From assembly GCF_900215625.1 (NCBI RefSeq), contig NZ_OBEK01000002.1, forward strand, positions 62,001-126,000: a stretch of 64,000 bases of DNA, given 5' to 3'. The notes below the pieces were generated by a model. The model searched no databases. It saw only the letters and a list, made by a program, of their open reading frames with translations, and was not told the DNA's origin. Source of the DNA: Terribacillus aidingensis (GTDB taxonomy: Bacteria > Bacillota > Bacilli > Bacillales > Amphibacillaceae). This document shows positions 44,153 to 55,702 of this stretch, one piece after another. The stretch's first letter is position 1; every line of letters begins with the position of its first letter. The position numbers and the translations under genes were made by a program.

Positions 44153-47100
44153 ACGTACTGACATCCAAAAAATCCTTGTTATCGGATCTGGTCCAATCGT
44201 CATTGGGCAGGCAGCAGAATTTGATTATTCCGGCACACAGGCTTGCCAAGCGTTGCGTGAAGAAGGATATACGGTCGTTCTGGCAAACTCCAATCCTGCC
44301 ACCATCATGACAGACCACACTGTAGCAGATATCGTCTATATGGAGCCGCTCACGGTCGAGTTCCTAAGCAAAATCATTCGCAAGGAACAACCTGATGCGC
44401 TGCTGCCTACACTTGGCGGTCAAACAGGCTTAAACTTGGCTGTTGCGCTTGATAACTCTGGTATATTAAAAGAATTCGGTGTTGAGCTGTTAGGAACTTC
44501 TTTGGAAGCCATTCAGCAAGCAGAGGATCGGGAGCAATTCCGTGATTTGATGCACCAGCTCGGTGAGCCAGTACCCGAAAGCCAAATTGTCACAACTGTC
44601 GAACAAGCCGTAGCTTTTTCCGAGGAAATCGGTTTTCCGCTGATTGTCCGTCCCGCATATACGCTTGGCGGCACTGGGGGCGGCATGTGCTATGACTTAG
44701 AAGAGTTAAAGACAATCACAAGGAACGGCCTTACACTTTCTCCTGTCACACAATGTTTGATTGAACGCAATATTGCCGGTTTTAAGGAAATTGAATACGA
44801 AGTTATGCGCGACAAAAACGACCAGGCCATTGTTGTTTGTAATATGGAAAACGTCGATCCTGTCGGTATTCATACCGGAGACAGCATTGTTGTGGCGCCA
44901 TCGCAAACACTAAGCGACCGCGAATACCAGCTGCTTCGAAATGCTTCTATTAAGATTATTAAGGCATTAAAGATTGAAGGCGGCTGTAACGTTCAGCTTG
45001 CACTTGATCCGCACAGCTTTAACTATTACATCATAGAAGTGAACCCGCGTGTCAGCCGCTCTAGTGCGCTGGCTTCGAAAGCAACAGGTTATCCAATTGC
45101 CAAAATGGCAGCTAAAATCGCCGTTGGTTTGACATTGGATGAAATTAAAAACCCTGTAACAGGTACTACATACGCTTACTTTGAGCCGGCTCTCGATTAT
45201 GTTGTAGCCAAACTGCCGCGCTTTCCGTTTGATAAGTTCGTCAGCGGCAATCGCAAGCTCGGCACCCAAATGAAAGCGACAGGAGAAGTGATGGCAATTG
45301 GGCGGAATATCGAAGAAGCGTTACTGAAAGGTGTTCGTTCCCTCGATAATAAAGCAAACGGCCTCGCCTCTCTGCGTTTAGATCAGATGACGGACGACGA
45401 GATGGAGCATCGCCTAGTCAAAGCCGATGATGAGCGATTATTCATCTTGGCAGAAGCATTCCGCCGCGGCAATTCTGTTGAACAGCTGCATGAGCTGACA
45501 AAAATTGATCGCTTCTTCCTTTGGAAAATTGAAGCACTTATCGAAATGGAGACAGCTTTACAGGAACAGCCGTGGGAGCTGAAGCTGTTAAAGGAAGCAA
45601 AACAAAAGGGCTTCTCTGACCGTGAAATTGCACACTGGTGGGATACAAAAGAAGACAAAGTCTATCAGTTCCGCATGGAAAACCAGCTAGCACCGGTGTA
45701 TAAAATGGTAGACACATGTGCAGCCGAATTTGAATCGCAAACACCGTATTTCTACAGCACATACGAAGAAGAAAATGAATCCATTGTCTCTGATAAAGAA
45801 AAAGTGATTGTGCTTGGCTCCGGTCCTATCCGCATTGGTCAAGGAATCGAGTTCGATTATGCCACAGTTCATTCTGTTCTGGCAATTCGAGAAGCGGGCT
45901 ACGAAGCAATTATTATCAACAGCAACCCGGAAACCGTTTCGACTGATTTCAGTGTATCTGACAAGCTGTACTTTGAACCGCTAACTTTAGAAGATGTCAT
46001 GCACGTTGTTAATCTAGAAAATCCCCTGGGCGTTATCGTTCAATTCGGCGGTCAGACAGCAATCAACCTAGCAGAAGGACTGGAACGGCGCGGCGTGAAA
46101 GTGCTGGGAACATCACTACAAGCAATTGATGCTGCCGAAGACCGTAATAAATTTGAAAAATTACTAGACGAATTGAAAGTGGCGAAGCCAGAAGGTGCAT
46201 CTATTACGAAACTTGAGGATGCAGCAGAAACAGCGGCTAAAATCGGGTATCCGGTGCTTGTCCGTCCTTCTTATGTTATCGGCGGAAGCAATATGGAAAT
46301 TGTTTATAACGAAGCAGAATTACACCATTATATGGAAAAGCGGGTTCATGTTCGTCATGATCATCCGGTTCTAATCGACCAATACTTAACTGGCATTGAA
46401 GTGGAAGTCGATGCCATCAGTGACGGAGAAACAACGATTATCCCAGGCATTATGGAACATATTGAACGCGCAGGCGTCCATTCAGGAGATTCTATTGCCG
46501 TATACCCTACGCAGACAATTACAGAAGAATGCCGCCAGCAATGTATCGAGGCAACAATGCAGATAGCGAAAGCACTTGGTGTAAAAGGGCTGATCAACAT
46601 CCAATTTGTTATCCATAAAGGAAAAGCCTATGTGCTGGAAGTAAACCCTCGGGCCAGCCGAACGATTCCGTTCTTGTCTAAGATTACCCACGTAACGATG
46701 GCTAATATTGCTACAAAAGCTATTCTCGGACAGAAGCTGGCTGATATGGGCTATGTGAGCGGCCTGCTGCCGGAACCAGAAGATGTGTTTGTGAAGGTGC
46801 CGGTATTCAGTTTTGAGAAGCTGCGCAGTGTGGATACACTGCTTGGACCAGAAATGAAGTCTACAGGAGAAGCAATTGGTCACGATCGGACGCTTGAAAA
46901 AGCATTGTATAAAGGATTGCTCGCATCCGGACTATCTGTGCCGCAGGAAGGAGCAATACTTCTGACGGTAGCAGATAAAGACAAAGCAGAAGCAATGGAA
47001 ATAGCCAAACTGTTCTATGCACTAGGCTTCCAATTATACGCAACAGAAGGAACTAGCGCAGCCGTAGAGGATGCAGGACTGCCGGTAACAACCGTTGGTA

Positions 47101-47338
47101 AAGTCGGGTCAGCGGAGCAAAATGTCATTAGCATCATTGAGAACGGCGACGTACAATTTGTCGTCAACACACTGACTTCCGGCAAACAGCCGCGATCTGA
47201 TGGGTTCCTTATCCGCCGCGAAGCAGTGGAGCACGGTCTCGCCTGTTTGACAAGCTTGGATACTGCTAAAGCAATTGCCAGCATTATTGAATCGATGACC
47301 TTTACTGCCAAACCAGTTGTGGCAGGAGGCGTACTGTC

Positions 47339-47342
<4 letters not shown>
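44145..47342 (+). CDS. pyrAB: Carbamoyl-phosphate synthase large subunit (pyrimidine-specific)
   Basis: A 1065-residue enzyme made of two homologous ATP-grasp halves: carboxyphosphate domain (about 1-400, [19 protein letters not shown]) and carbamoyl phosphate domain (about 550-930, [18 protein letters not shown]). A methylglyoxal-synthase-like allosteric domain at the C terminus binds UMP or PRPP. Paired [16 protein letters not shown] and [16 protein letters not shown] motifs confirm the duplication. Normal full length. The ATG at 44145 follows AAGGGGGAAGCTACTT. Confidence 0.98.
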
Positions 47343-49712
<2,370 letters not shown>

Positions 49713-49729
<17 letters not shown>

Positions 49730-50324
49730 TCTAGCAGAAGCACTGCTTTCTATCAATGCAATCCAAATTGATCCTTCCAAATCGTTTGTATGGGCAAGCG
49801 GTATTCATTCTCCAATCTACTGTGATAACCGGCTTACATTAGGTCATCCTGAAGTCCGGAGTGAGATTAGCAGACAGTTTCAACGCAAGTTAGCACAATT
49901 ACCGGAAACTGAAATTATCGCTGGCTGTGCTACAGGTGGAATCCCGCACGCAGCCTGGCTTGCTGATAAAGCGAATTTACCTATGATTTACGTTCGATCC
50001 AGCAAAAAAGGTCATGGCAAAGGCAATCAGATTGAAGGAGCAGATGTGGCTGGTAAGCATGTGGTCGTCATTGAAGATCTTATTTCGACAGGCGGTTCGG
50101 TTCTGAATACCGTGCAAGCTCTCCAGGAAGCAGGAGCAATCGTTACAAAGGTATTAGCTATTTTCAGCTACAATTTACAAAAAGCCGATGATAACTTTGC
50201 TGAGGTAGAAGTTCCATTTGAAACGCTGACGAACTTTGATTCATTAACGGAAGTCCTTGTGGAAAGAGGCGCTATTACATTGCAGGAAAAGCAGGGACTA
50301 TTAGATTGGCGCAATACACTCTGA
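49713..50324 (+). CDS. pyrE: Orotate phosphoribosyltransferase
   Basis: A 203-residue type I PRTase converting orotate and PRPP to OMP. FVWASGIHSPIYCDNR is near residue 24, RSSKKGHGKGNQIEG (flexible catalytic loop with the active Lys) near 94, and the PRPP motif VVVIEDLISTGGS near 117. It is the last gene of the operon and overlaps pyrF by 17 bases. A hairpin terminator follows 40 bases later. Confidence 0.96.
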
Positions 50325-50363
50325 AAATTACGCTGGCACCTAGCAGTAATATAAAACATGTGG

Positions 50364-50402
50364 AGGCTTTAGCTCTGAAAGTAAGGGAGCGAAAGCCTTT
50401 TC
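50364..50402 (+). terminator. Probable terminator of the pyr operon
   Basis: AGGCTTTAGCTC (50364-50375) pairs with GAGCGAAAGCCT (50387-50398) apart from one A-G mismatch, with a short T run after it. The rest of the gap to 50612 shows nothing recognisable. Confidence 0.7.
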
Positions 50403-50612
50403 GCGTTTCTTCATATAAACCTAAAATGTCCGCAGCAAGTGACGACAGTGATATCGCACAAACACCTATTTCTCACATAAACTAACCACAAGATTCAGAG
50501 ACAGATCTGTCATATTACGTGCAGCGTATTCACTTACAAGCAATGGCTGTTCTTTTGTGGGGGATATCGTGGCTGAAGTTTTTTATAGGATGTAAAGGAG
50601 ATGCTTGGGCAG

Positions 50613-51056
50613 ATGTCAATCAGAAGAGCTACGCATACCGAGACACAAACAATCTGGAATTATTCTTTTAACGTTTTTAATGAAGCAACGATGGGTTACG
50701 GGAAATTAACAAGCGATAAAGTGCTGCAAATGGCAGCTTCATTTTTGCATAATGGCGGCTATTACCTTGTTCATAATGAAAATAATATTATCCAAGGATG
50801 GATTGGGGTAGCAAGAATAGTCGACTATTACAAGAATGATATGGCAGGATTTATATTCGAGATATATGTACTGCCGTATTTCCGCAAACAAGGAGTAGCC
50901 GAAAAATTGTGCGAAGCAGCGTTCCGGCAATTAAGTGCAGAGGGGCTTAATAAAGTGCAGTTAAACGTTTTTGCAGGAAACCGAGCGAAACACCTATATC
51001 AAAAACTTGGCTTCCAAGAAATCTCATCATTGATGGAGAAAAAAATAAGTTATTAG
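50613..51056 (+). CDS. GNAT family N-acetyltransferase
   Basis: A 147-residue GNAT protein. The acetyl-CoA motif is in YVLPYFRKQGVAEKLCEAAF near residue 90, preceded by the strand FIFEIYV, and LYQKLGFQEISSLMEKKI closes the fold. The substrate is unknown. The ATG at 50613 is taken; an upstream in-frame ATG at 50601 directly abuts the only Shine-Dalgarno (AAAGGAG), so it is less likely, although the spacing to 50613 is rather long. It stands alone, after the pyr operon terminator. Confidence 0.85.
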   Translation: MSIRRATHTETQTIWNYSFNVFNEATMGYGKLTSDKVLQMAASFLHNGGYYLVHNENNIIQGWIGVARIVDYYKNDMAGFIFEIYVLPYFRKQGVAEKLCEAAFRQLSAEGLNKVQLNVFAGNRAKHLYQKLGFQEISSLMEKKISY

Positions 51057-51164
51057 CGAGACTTCGACTTGTTGTCAGCCGCCAGTTTCATCCGGTTTAA
51101 AACTATTAGTGCGTGATACAATTTGATCGAAACATAAACAGAATAAATGGCTTCCAACTTGTTA

Positions 51165-51190
51165 AAGGGTGCATTTTTGCATCCTTTTTT
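51165..51190 (+). terminator. Intrinsic terminator between the two GNAT genes
   Basis: AAGGGTGCA (51165-51173) pairs with TGCATCCTT (51178-51186) with one G-T pair and a TTTT loop, followed by T. Confidence 0.8.
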
Positions 51191-51250
51191 GCTTTATAAT
51201 AGACATGGGAAACGGAAAAGCAGTTAAAGATAGGGAATGGAGGAGAAGTT

Positions 51251-51748
51251 ATGCAGATTGTCGAGTTAACAGAGATCGGCGCTTATGAAGAAGAATTGGC
51301 TAATTTGTTTCAGGAAATAGTTGCGGCAGGGGCTTCTATGAATTATTTGTATCCAATGCAGCATGTAACTGCCCTTGCGTATTGGCATAAGGTCCCCTCC
51401 GAGCATGTACGCTTATTTATTTGCTTACTGGATGGGAAGGTTGCTGGTACAGTACAATTGCATCTAAGTGATAAAGAAAACGGTCAGCACCGTGCCGAAA
51501 TTGCTAAGCTCATGACACACCCAGATGCCCAGCGCAAAGGTATTGCAAGAAAGCTGCTGCAGCACGCTGAGCAAGCGGCCCGACAGGATGGAAAAACACT
51601 GCTTTTGCTGGACACAGAAAAAGATGGACCAGCGAATGTGTTATACCAGTCGGAAGGTTATGTATTGTTTGGAGAAGTACCTGCATTCGCACAGGATGCA
51701 TTCGGCAAGTATAAAGATGGGAATTTTTATTACAAGAAATTGATTTAG
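51251..51748 (+). CDS. GNAT family N-acetyltransferase
   Basis: A 165-residue GNAT protein with the acetyl-CoA binding stretch MTHPDAQRKGIARKLLQHAE near residue 90 and LYQSEGYVLFGEVPAFA near 132. The layout resembles acetyltransferases often annotated as acting on small amines or antibiotics, but the substrate cannot be told. The ATG at 51251 follows GGAATGGAGGAGAAGTT. A TATAAT at 51195-51200 may be its -10, right behind the preceding terminator. It is not closely similar to the GNAT gene before it, so this is not a recent duplication. Confidence 0.87.
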   Translation: MQIVELTEIGAYEEELANLFQEIVAAGASMNYLYPMQHVTALAYWHKVPSEHVRLFICLLDGKVAGTVQLHLSDKENGQHRAEIAKLMTHPDAQRKGIARKLLQHAEQAARQDGKTLLLLDTEKDGPANVLYQSEGYVLFGEVPAFAQDAFGKYKDGNFYYKKLI

Positions 51749-51852
51749 TTTTCTAATAAAGCCAATTTTGCTAATGAATTCAGAGTAGTTATAGAAAAGG
51801 AAAATCACTCTCAAAATCTGTTAAGTGCGTACATCAGTTAACTTTTATACGA

Positions 51853-51903
51853 ACAATACGGTATTTTTGAAGCTTGAAAATCTACTGTATTGTCCGGTTT
51901 TTT
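51853..51903 (+). terminator. Probable terminator after the second GNAT gene
   Basis: ACAATACGGTA (51853-51863) pairs with TACTGTATTGT (51883-51893, one G-T) and is followed by CCGG and six T. The gap from 51904 to 52076 shows nothing recognisable. Confidence 0.65.
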
Positions 51904-52076
51904 CGTGCGTTTGAACGGAAGCAGATAAAATCTGCATGATCAGCCCTTCTGTTTCTTCACAAATTTCCTCCACTCTCTTTCAAATGTTCAGCAGCATACA
52001 AAATTTAGCAGTGGTATTTATTGAAATTGAAATACTTTTATAAAAAATGTTAATAGTGCAACTAATAATAAAAGTG

Positions 52077-52105
52077 TTATCACGAAATATGATATGTGTC
52101 ATAAT
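52077..52105 (+). promoter_or_regulatory. Promoter of the nucleoside transporter gene with long leader
   Basis: TTATCA (52077-52082), 17 bases, and CATAAT (52100-52105) preceded by TGT (extended -10). Initiation near 52112 would leave a leader of about 187 bases in which AATAGGTCC (52180-52188) can pair with GGGTCTATT (52223-52231). No known riboswitch core was recognised. Confidence 0.6.
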
Positions 52106-52298
52106 AGACGCCAGTACGCAGGAGATACTGTTAACATTTTTATGATCTGCTTATGATAACGGATTTATGTTAATCCTATAAATAGGTCCAAGTATAGAAT
52201 CGCAGCTGTAACAGTAGGATGCGGGTCTATTAACTTTATATTTATAAGCTATGTACAAAAAATCCACGGTTGGTTCTGCAAGGTTGGAGGTAAATTGC

Positions 52299-53474
52299 GT
52301 GTCTATTGTTATTGGAGTTTTAGGAATACTTGTTTTAGTCGCTGTTGCCTGGGCAATGTCAAACGACAAAAAACATATCAATTATCGCGCAGTCGGTATC
52401 ATGTTGGCTGTGCAGCTCATATTAGCTTGGTTCTTGCTTAATACGTTAATTGGCAGAACGGTCATAAGAAAAATAGTCGAGGTATTCACGAAAGTCCTTT
52501 CCTTTGGACACGAAGGCATTTCATTCGTATTCGGTGACTTGTCCACAAAAGGTTATTTCTTCCTGAATGTTCTTATGATGATTATTTTTATATCTGCATT
52601 ATTATCTATTTTAACGTATCTCAGAATATTGCCTTTAGCGATTAAGTATGTAGGCGGTATTGTGTCCAAAATCACGGGACTGCCGAAAGTTGAATCCTTT
52701 GTTGCAGTGAATTCTATGATTTTCGGTGATACAACGGCAATTATTTCAGTTAAGTCTCAACTTCATAAGCTGAGTCCAAACCGCTTGTTTATCGTTGCAA
52801 CATCCTCACTTGTCGCGGTGTCTTGTTCAACTTTGGGAGGGTATTTGCAGCTGATACCACCTGAGTATGTGCTCGTCGCACTGCCGATAAATGTATTTTC
52901 CGGTTTAATTTTATCTTCCATTGTTGCTCCTGTCCGAAGCGAAGAAGATTATGATATAGATCTAAAAGAGATGAATACGGATAAATCATTTTTTGAAGCT
53001 GTTGGAAACGGTACCTTATTAGGTGGTAAGACAGCACTAATCGTAGGTGCCATGCTAATTACGTATATGGCGTTATTGGCCATGATCAACTATGTGTTCA
53101 ACGGCTTAGTGGGCATGTCATTCCAAGAAATACTTGGGTATATCTTTGCACCTGTGGCATTTATTATGGGTATTCCAACTTCTGAAATTGTCAATGCAGG
53201 TTCTATTATGGGAACAAAAGTAGCTGCGAATGAATTCGTCGCCATCTCAGATTTCGTCAAACTTGTCCCTGACATATCTGATAAAACAGTCGGTATTATT
53301 TCAGCTTACTTAATTTCATTTGCTAACTTCTCCTCGATAGGAATGATCTTAGGGACTGTCCAAGCAATTGATCAAAAGCAGGCTAGTTTGCTTGCGAAAG
53401 TAGGATTGAAGGTATTGTTAGTGGCAACAATGGGGTCAATATTGACTGGTACGATTGTTGGGTTGTTTTTATAA
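52299..53474 (+). CDS. Concentrative nucleoside transporter (NupC/NupG family)
   Basis: A 391-residue membrane protein with about nine or ten predicted spans. The family signatures FVAVNSMIFGDTTAII near residue 130 and GIPTSEIVNAGSIMGTK near 290 replace the classical substrate-contacting stretches of NupC, and FANFSSIGMILGTVQA near 345 is the C-terminal Na+/H+ coupling region. It imports nucleosides by ion symport; specificity is not deducible. GTG at 52299 is chosen because GGAGG lies 8 bases upstream; the upstream extension to 52251 is not membrane-like. Close to the pyr operon but transcribed separately. Confidence 0.9.
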   Translation: MSIVIGVLGILVLVAVAWAMSNDKKHINYRAVGIMLAVQLILAWFLLNTLIGRTVIRKIVEVFTKVLSFGHEGISFVFGDLSTKGYFFLNVLMMIIFISALLSILTYLRILPLAIKYVGGIVSKITGLPKVESFVAVNSMIFGDTTAIISVKSQLHKLSPNRLFIVATSSLVAVSCSTLGGYLQLIPPEYVLVALPINVFSGLILSSIVAPVRSEEDYDIDLKEMNTDKSFFEAVGNGTLLGGKTALIVGAMLITYMALLAMINYVFNGLVGMSFQEILGYIFAPVAFIMGIPTSEIVNAGSIMGTKVAANEFVAISDFVKLVPDISDKTVGIISAYLISFANFSSIGMILGTVQAIDQKQASLLAKVGLKVLLVATMGSILTGTIVGLFL

Positions 53475-53559
53475 GAACAGCATTATCTTTTTTCGTAAGC
53501 GGACGAAGAAAGTGTACCATGAATGAACAGTTTAATTAAAAGTACATCGTTTTTTGTTG

Positions 53560-53592
53560 AATGACCTCGGTATTGTGCCAAGGTCATTTTTT
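53560..53592 (+). terminator. Intrinsic terminator after the nucleoside transporter gene
   Basis: AATGACCT (53560-53567) pairs with AGGTCATT (53581-53588), with an inner GG/CC helix, followed by a T run. The stretch from 53593 to 53812 has no gene; it contains an AAGCGGAGTGTATTTCCGG word (53769-53787) that may belong to a dispersed repeat. Confidence 0.85.
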
Positions 53593-53812
53593 ATATGGAC
53601 CATTCAATACAATCACTTTTATCTAGTGTTTGTCTCTATGATAATCTTTACAGTAAAGAGCTTGGTATGTAACTAAAACAGTTAACTCTAAACACGAATA
53701 ACCACAGAATAGTGTCTTAAAAGAGTATAGAGCTCAGTACAGGTTTCCTTTAACAGTTTAGCGCAGGGAAGCGGAGTGTATTTCCGGAGCGGGTGCCTAC
53801 ATACAGTTGATG

Positions 53813-53861
53813 CAAAAAAAATCCAAACGACACTGCTTAAACGGAGCATCGTTTGGATTTT
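53813..53861 (-). terminator. Terminator of rqcH
   Basis: On the minus strand, AAAATCCAAACGA and its complement (53818-53830 with 53849-53861) form a 13-bp stem closed by an inner TGCT/AGCA helix and followed by eight or more T. It lies 47 bases after the rqcH stop and is symmetric enough to act in both directions. Confidence 0.9.
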
Positions 53862-53907
53862 ATATTGCTAAAACACTATTATATTGTGTGTCTTGCAGTT
53901 AACTGCT

Positions 53908-55614
53908 TTATTTCACAGCTAACTTTTTCACTAAGCTTTCTTCAGGGGTGACATACAATGTTTTTTGCTGATCATATGTTACAAAACCTGGCTTTGCGCC
54001 ATTCGGCTTTTTGACATGTCGTATAAGTGTATAATCTACCGGTACAGATGAGGATAGTCTTGATTTACTAAACCAAGCGGCCAATTTAGCTGCTTCTTCT
54101 AATGTTTCCTCAGAAGGTTCGCTTGATCGGATGACGACGTGTGATCCCGGAATATCCTTCGTATGCAGCCATGTATCTTGTTTGTGTGCAAGCTTCGTCG
54201 TCAAGTATTCATTCTGTTTATTGTTATGTCCGACAAGAATGGTGGTGCCGTCAGTTGAGGTGTACGTTTCAGGTGTAGGCAAGTTCGGCTTTTTGTTTTT
54301 CTTTTGCTGAGTTTTTGCTTTCAAATAACCTTGCTCACGCAGTTCCTCACGAATCTCCTCGACATCCTGCTCTCGGGCGCCTTCCACTTGCTGCACGAGC
54401 TGGTCGAGATAATCGATTTCCGCATTTGTTTTCTCTAACTCCAGCTCCACCATCGTACGTGACTTTTTCAATTTATTGTATTGCTTGAAATAGCTTTGTG
54501 CATTTTCGCTAGGTGTTTTGTTTGGATTCAGTTTAATACTTACCTGACTTTGGTCCGGATCATAATAATCCGTGACGACAGCTTCGGTGTCACCTTGCTT
54601 GATTTGGTGCATATGTGCTGTCAGCAGCTCGCCATTTCGCTGGTACGTATCCGCTTCTTCTGATTTTTTCAACGTATTCTCATGAATGGTAAGCTTCCGG
54701 ATATTCTTCTCCCGTTCATTTTTCAAGAAACGGATTAAGTCACCTGCTTGCTGTTTCACGCGGTCGCGCTCTGCTTTCCCGGAATAAAACGCATCAATGA
54801 GTCCGCTCATCGTATCGTAATGTTCACGAGTCCCTTCAATAGAGCGTAAATCCATTACATAGAAATCTTCTTTTTTTCCTTTGAAGTATGTTGGCTCGTA
54901 GCTGTCTTGCTTCATTTTATCAATGAAAGCGGAAAACGCAGCTGCATATGCTTCTTTATCTCCCATATAAGCTTGTTCCGCGAGTTCGCCGGCTAAAGCA
55001 GGAGATACACCTTGCAGCAAGTTTAAAATCTGCTTGTGCATACGGCCGCTGTTGAAATCGAGCTTGCGAGCAAATTCCGCTGGATCCAGAGTGAATGGAT
55101 TCAATTTCTCCTGACTTGGCGGCAGCTTGTACGTTTGACCTGGAAGAATCGTACGGTGCCTGTTCACACTGGAAGAGATGTGCTTAATACTGTCGATAAT
55201 CATTTCTGTTTCATTATCTACTAGCATAATATTGCTGTGTTTCCCCATTACTTCCATGATGATGCGCTTGGAAGTTTTGTCACCAAGTTCATCTTTACTA
55301 ATAAAAGTAAGCTGGATAATACGCTCGTTTTCATATTGCTCTACTTTTTCCAAAAAACCGCCTGCCAGATGCTTGCGGAGCAGCATGCAGAACATCGGAG
55401 GATTTTGCGGGTTTTGATAGGTATCGTCTGTTATATGCACCCGTGCGTAGCTAGGATGCGCCGATAGTAATAGGGCGTGATTCTTCCCTTGACTGCGGAA
55501 GGTAAGCACGATCTCCGTATCAGTCGGCTGGTATATTTTCGACAGTCGGCCAGTTGATAATGTGCTATCCAGTTCTCTAGCCATCGCTCTTGTTACTATT
55601 CCATCAAATGCCAT
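53908..55614 (-). CDS. rqcH: Ribosome quality control protein RqcH (NFACT, FbpA-like)
   Basis: A 568-residue NEMF/NFACT family protein. The NFACT-N domain covers about 1-180 (MAFDGIVTRAMAREL, EVMGKHSNIMLVD), helix-hairpin-helix and coiled coil 180-430, and NFACT-R 440-568 (YTSTDGTTILVGHNNKQNEY, DIPGSHVVIRS). RqcH binds obstructed 50S subunits with tRNA(Ala) and adds C-terminal alanine tails to nascent chains. Older annotations call it fibronectin-binding protein. The ATG at 55614 follows GAGGTGAAACC. It is the only long minus-strand gene in this half of the window, flanked by its own terminator. Confidence 0.96.
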   Translation of the reverse strand: MAFDGIVTRAMARELDSTLSTGRLSKIYQPTDTEIVLTFRSQGKNHALLLSAHPSYARVHITDDTYQNPQNPPMFCMLLRKHLAGGFLEKVEQYENERIIQLTFISKDELGDKTSKRIIMEVMGKHSNIMLVDNETEMIIDSIKHISSSVNRHRTILPGQTYKLPPSQEKLNPFTLDPAEFARKLDFNSGRMHKQILNLLQGVSPALAGELAEQAYMGDKEAYAAAFSAFIDKMKQDSYEPTYFKGKKEDFYVMDLRSIEGTREHYDTMSGLIDAFYSGKAERDRVKQQAGDLIRFLKNEREKNIRKLTIHENTLKKSEEADTYQRNGELLTAHMHQIKQGDTEAVVTDYYDPDQSQVSIKLNPNKTPSENAQSYFKQYNKLKKSRTMVELELEKTNAEIDYLDQLVQQVEGAREQDVEEIREELREQGYLKAKTQQKKNKKPNLPTPETYTSTDGTTILVGHNNKQNEYLTTKLAHKQDTWLHTKDIPGSHVVIRSSEPSEETLEEAAKLAAWFSKSRLSSSVPVDYTLIRHVKKPNGAKPGFVTYDQQKTLYVTPEESLVKKLAVK

Positions 55615-55702
55615 GGTTTCACCTCATTCTCTGCTAGTATAGCATTTTATCGGACAAGCACGCATACATTTACACTAGAAATAAGAGGTGGAGGTATGCA
55701 AC

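Noticed and set aside
52112-52298. Purine riboswitch in the nucleoside transporter leader
   Set aside because: The conserved purine riboswitch core and loop sequences are not present, although the leader can fold.
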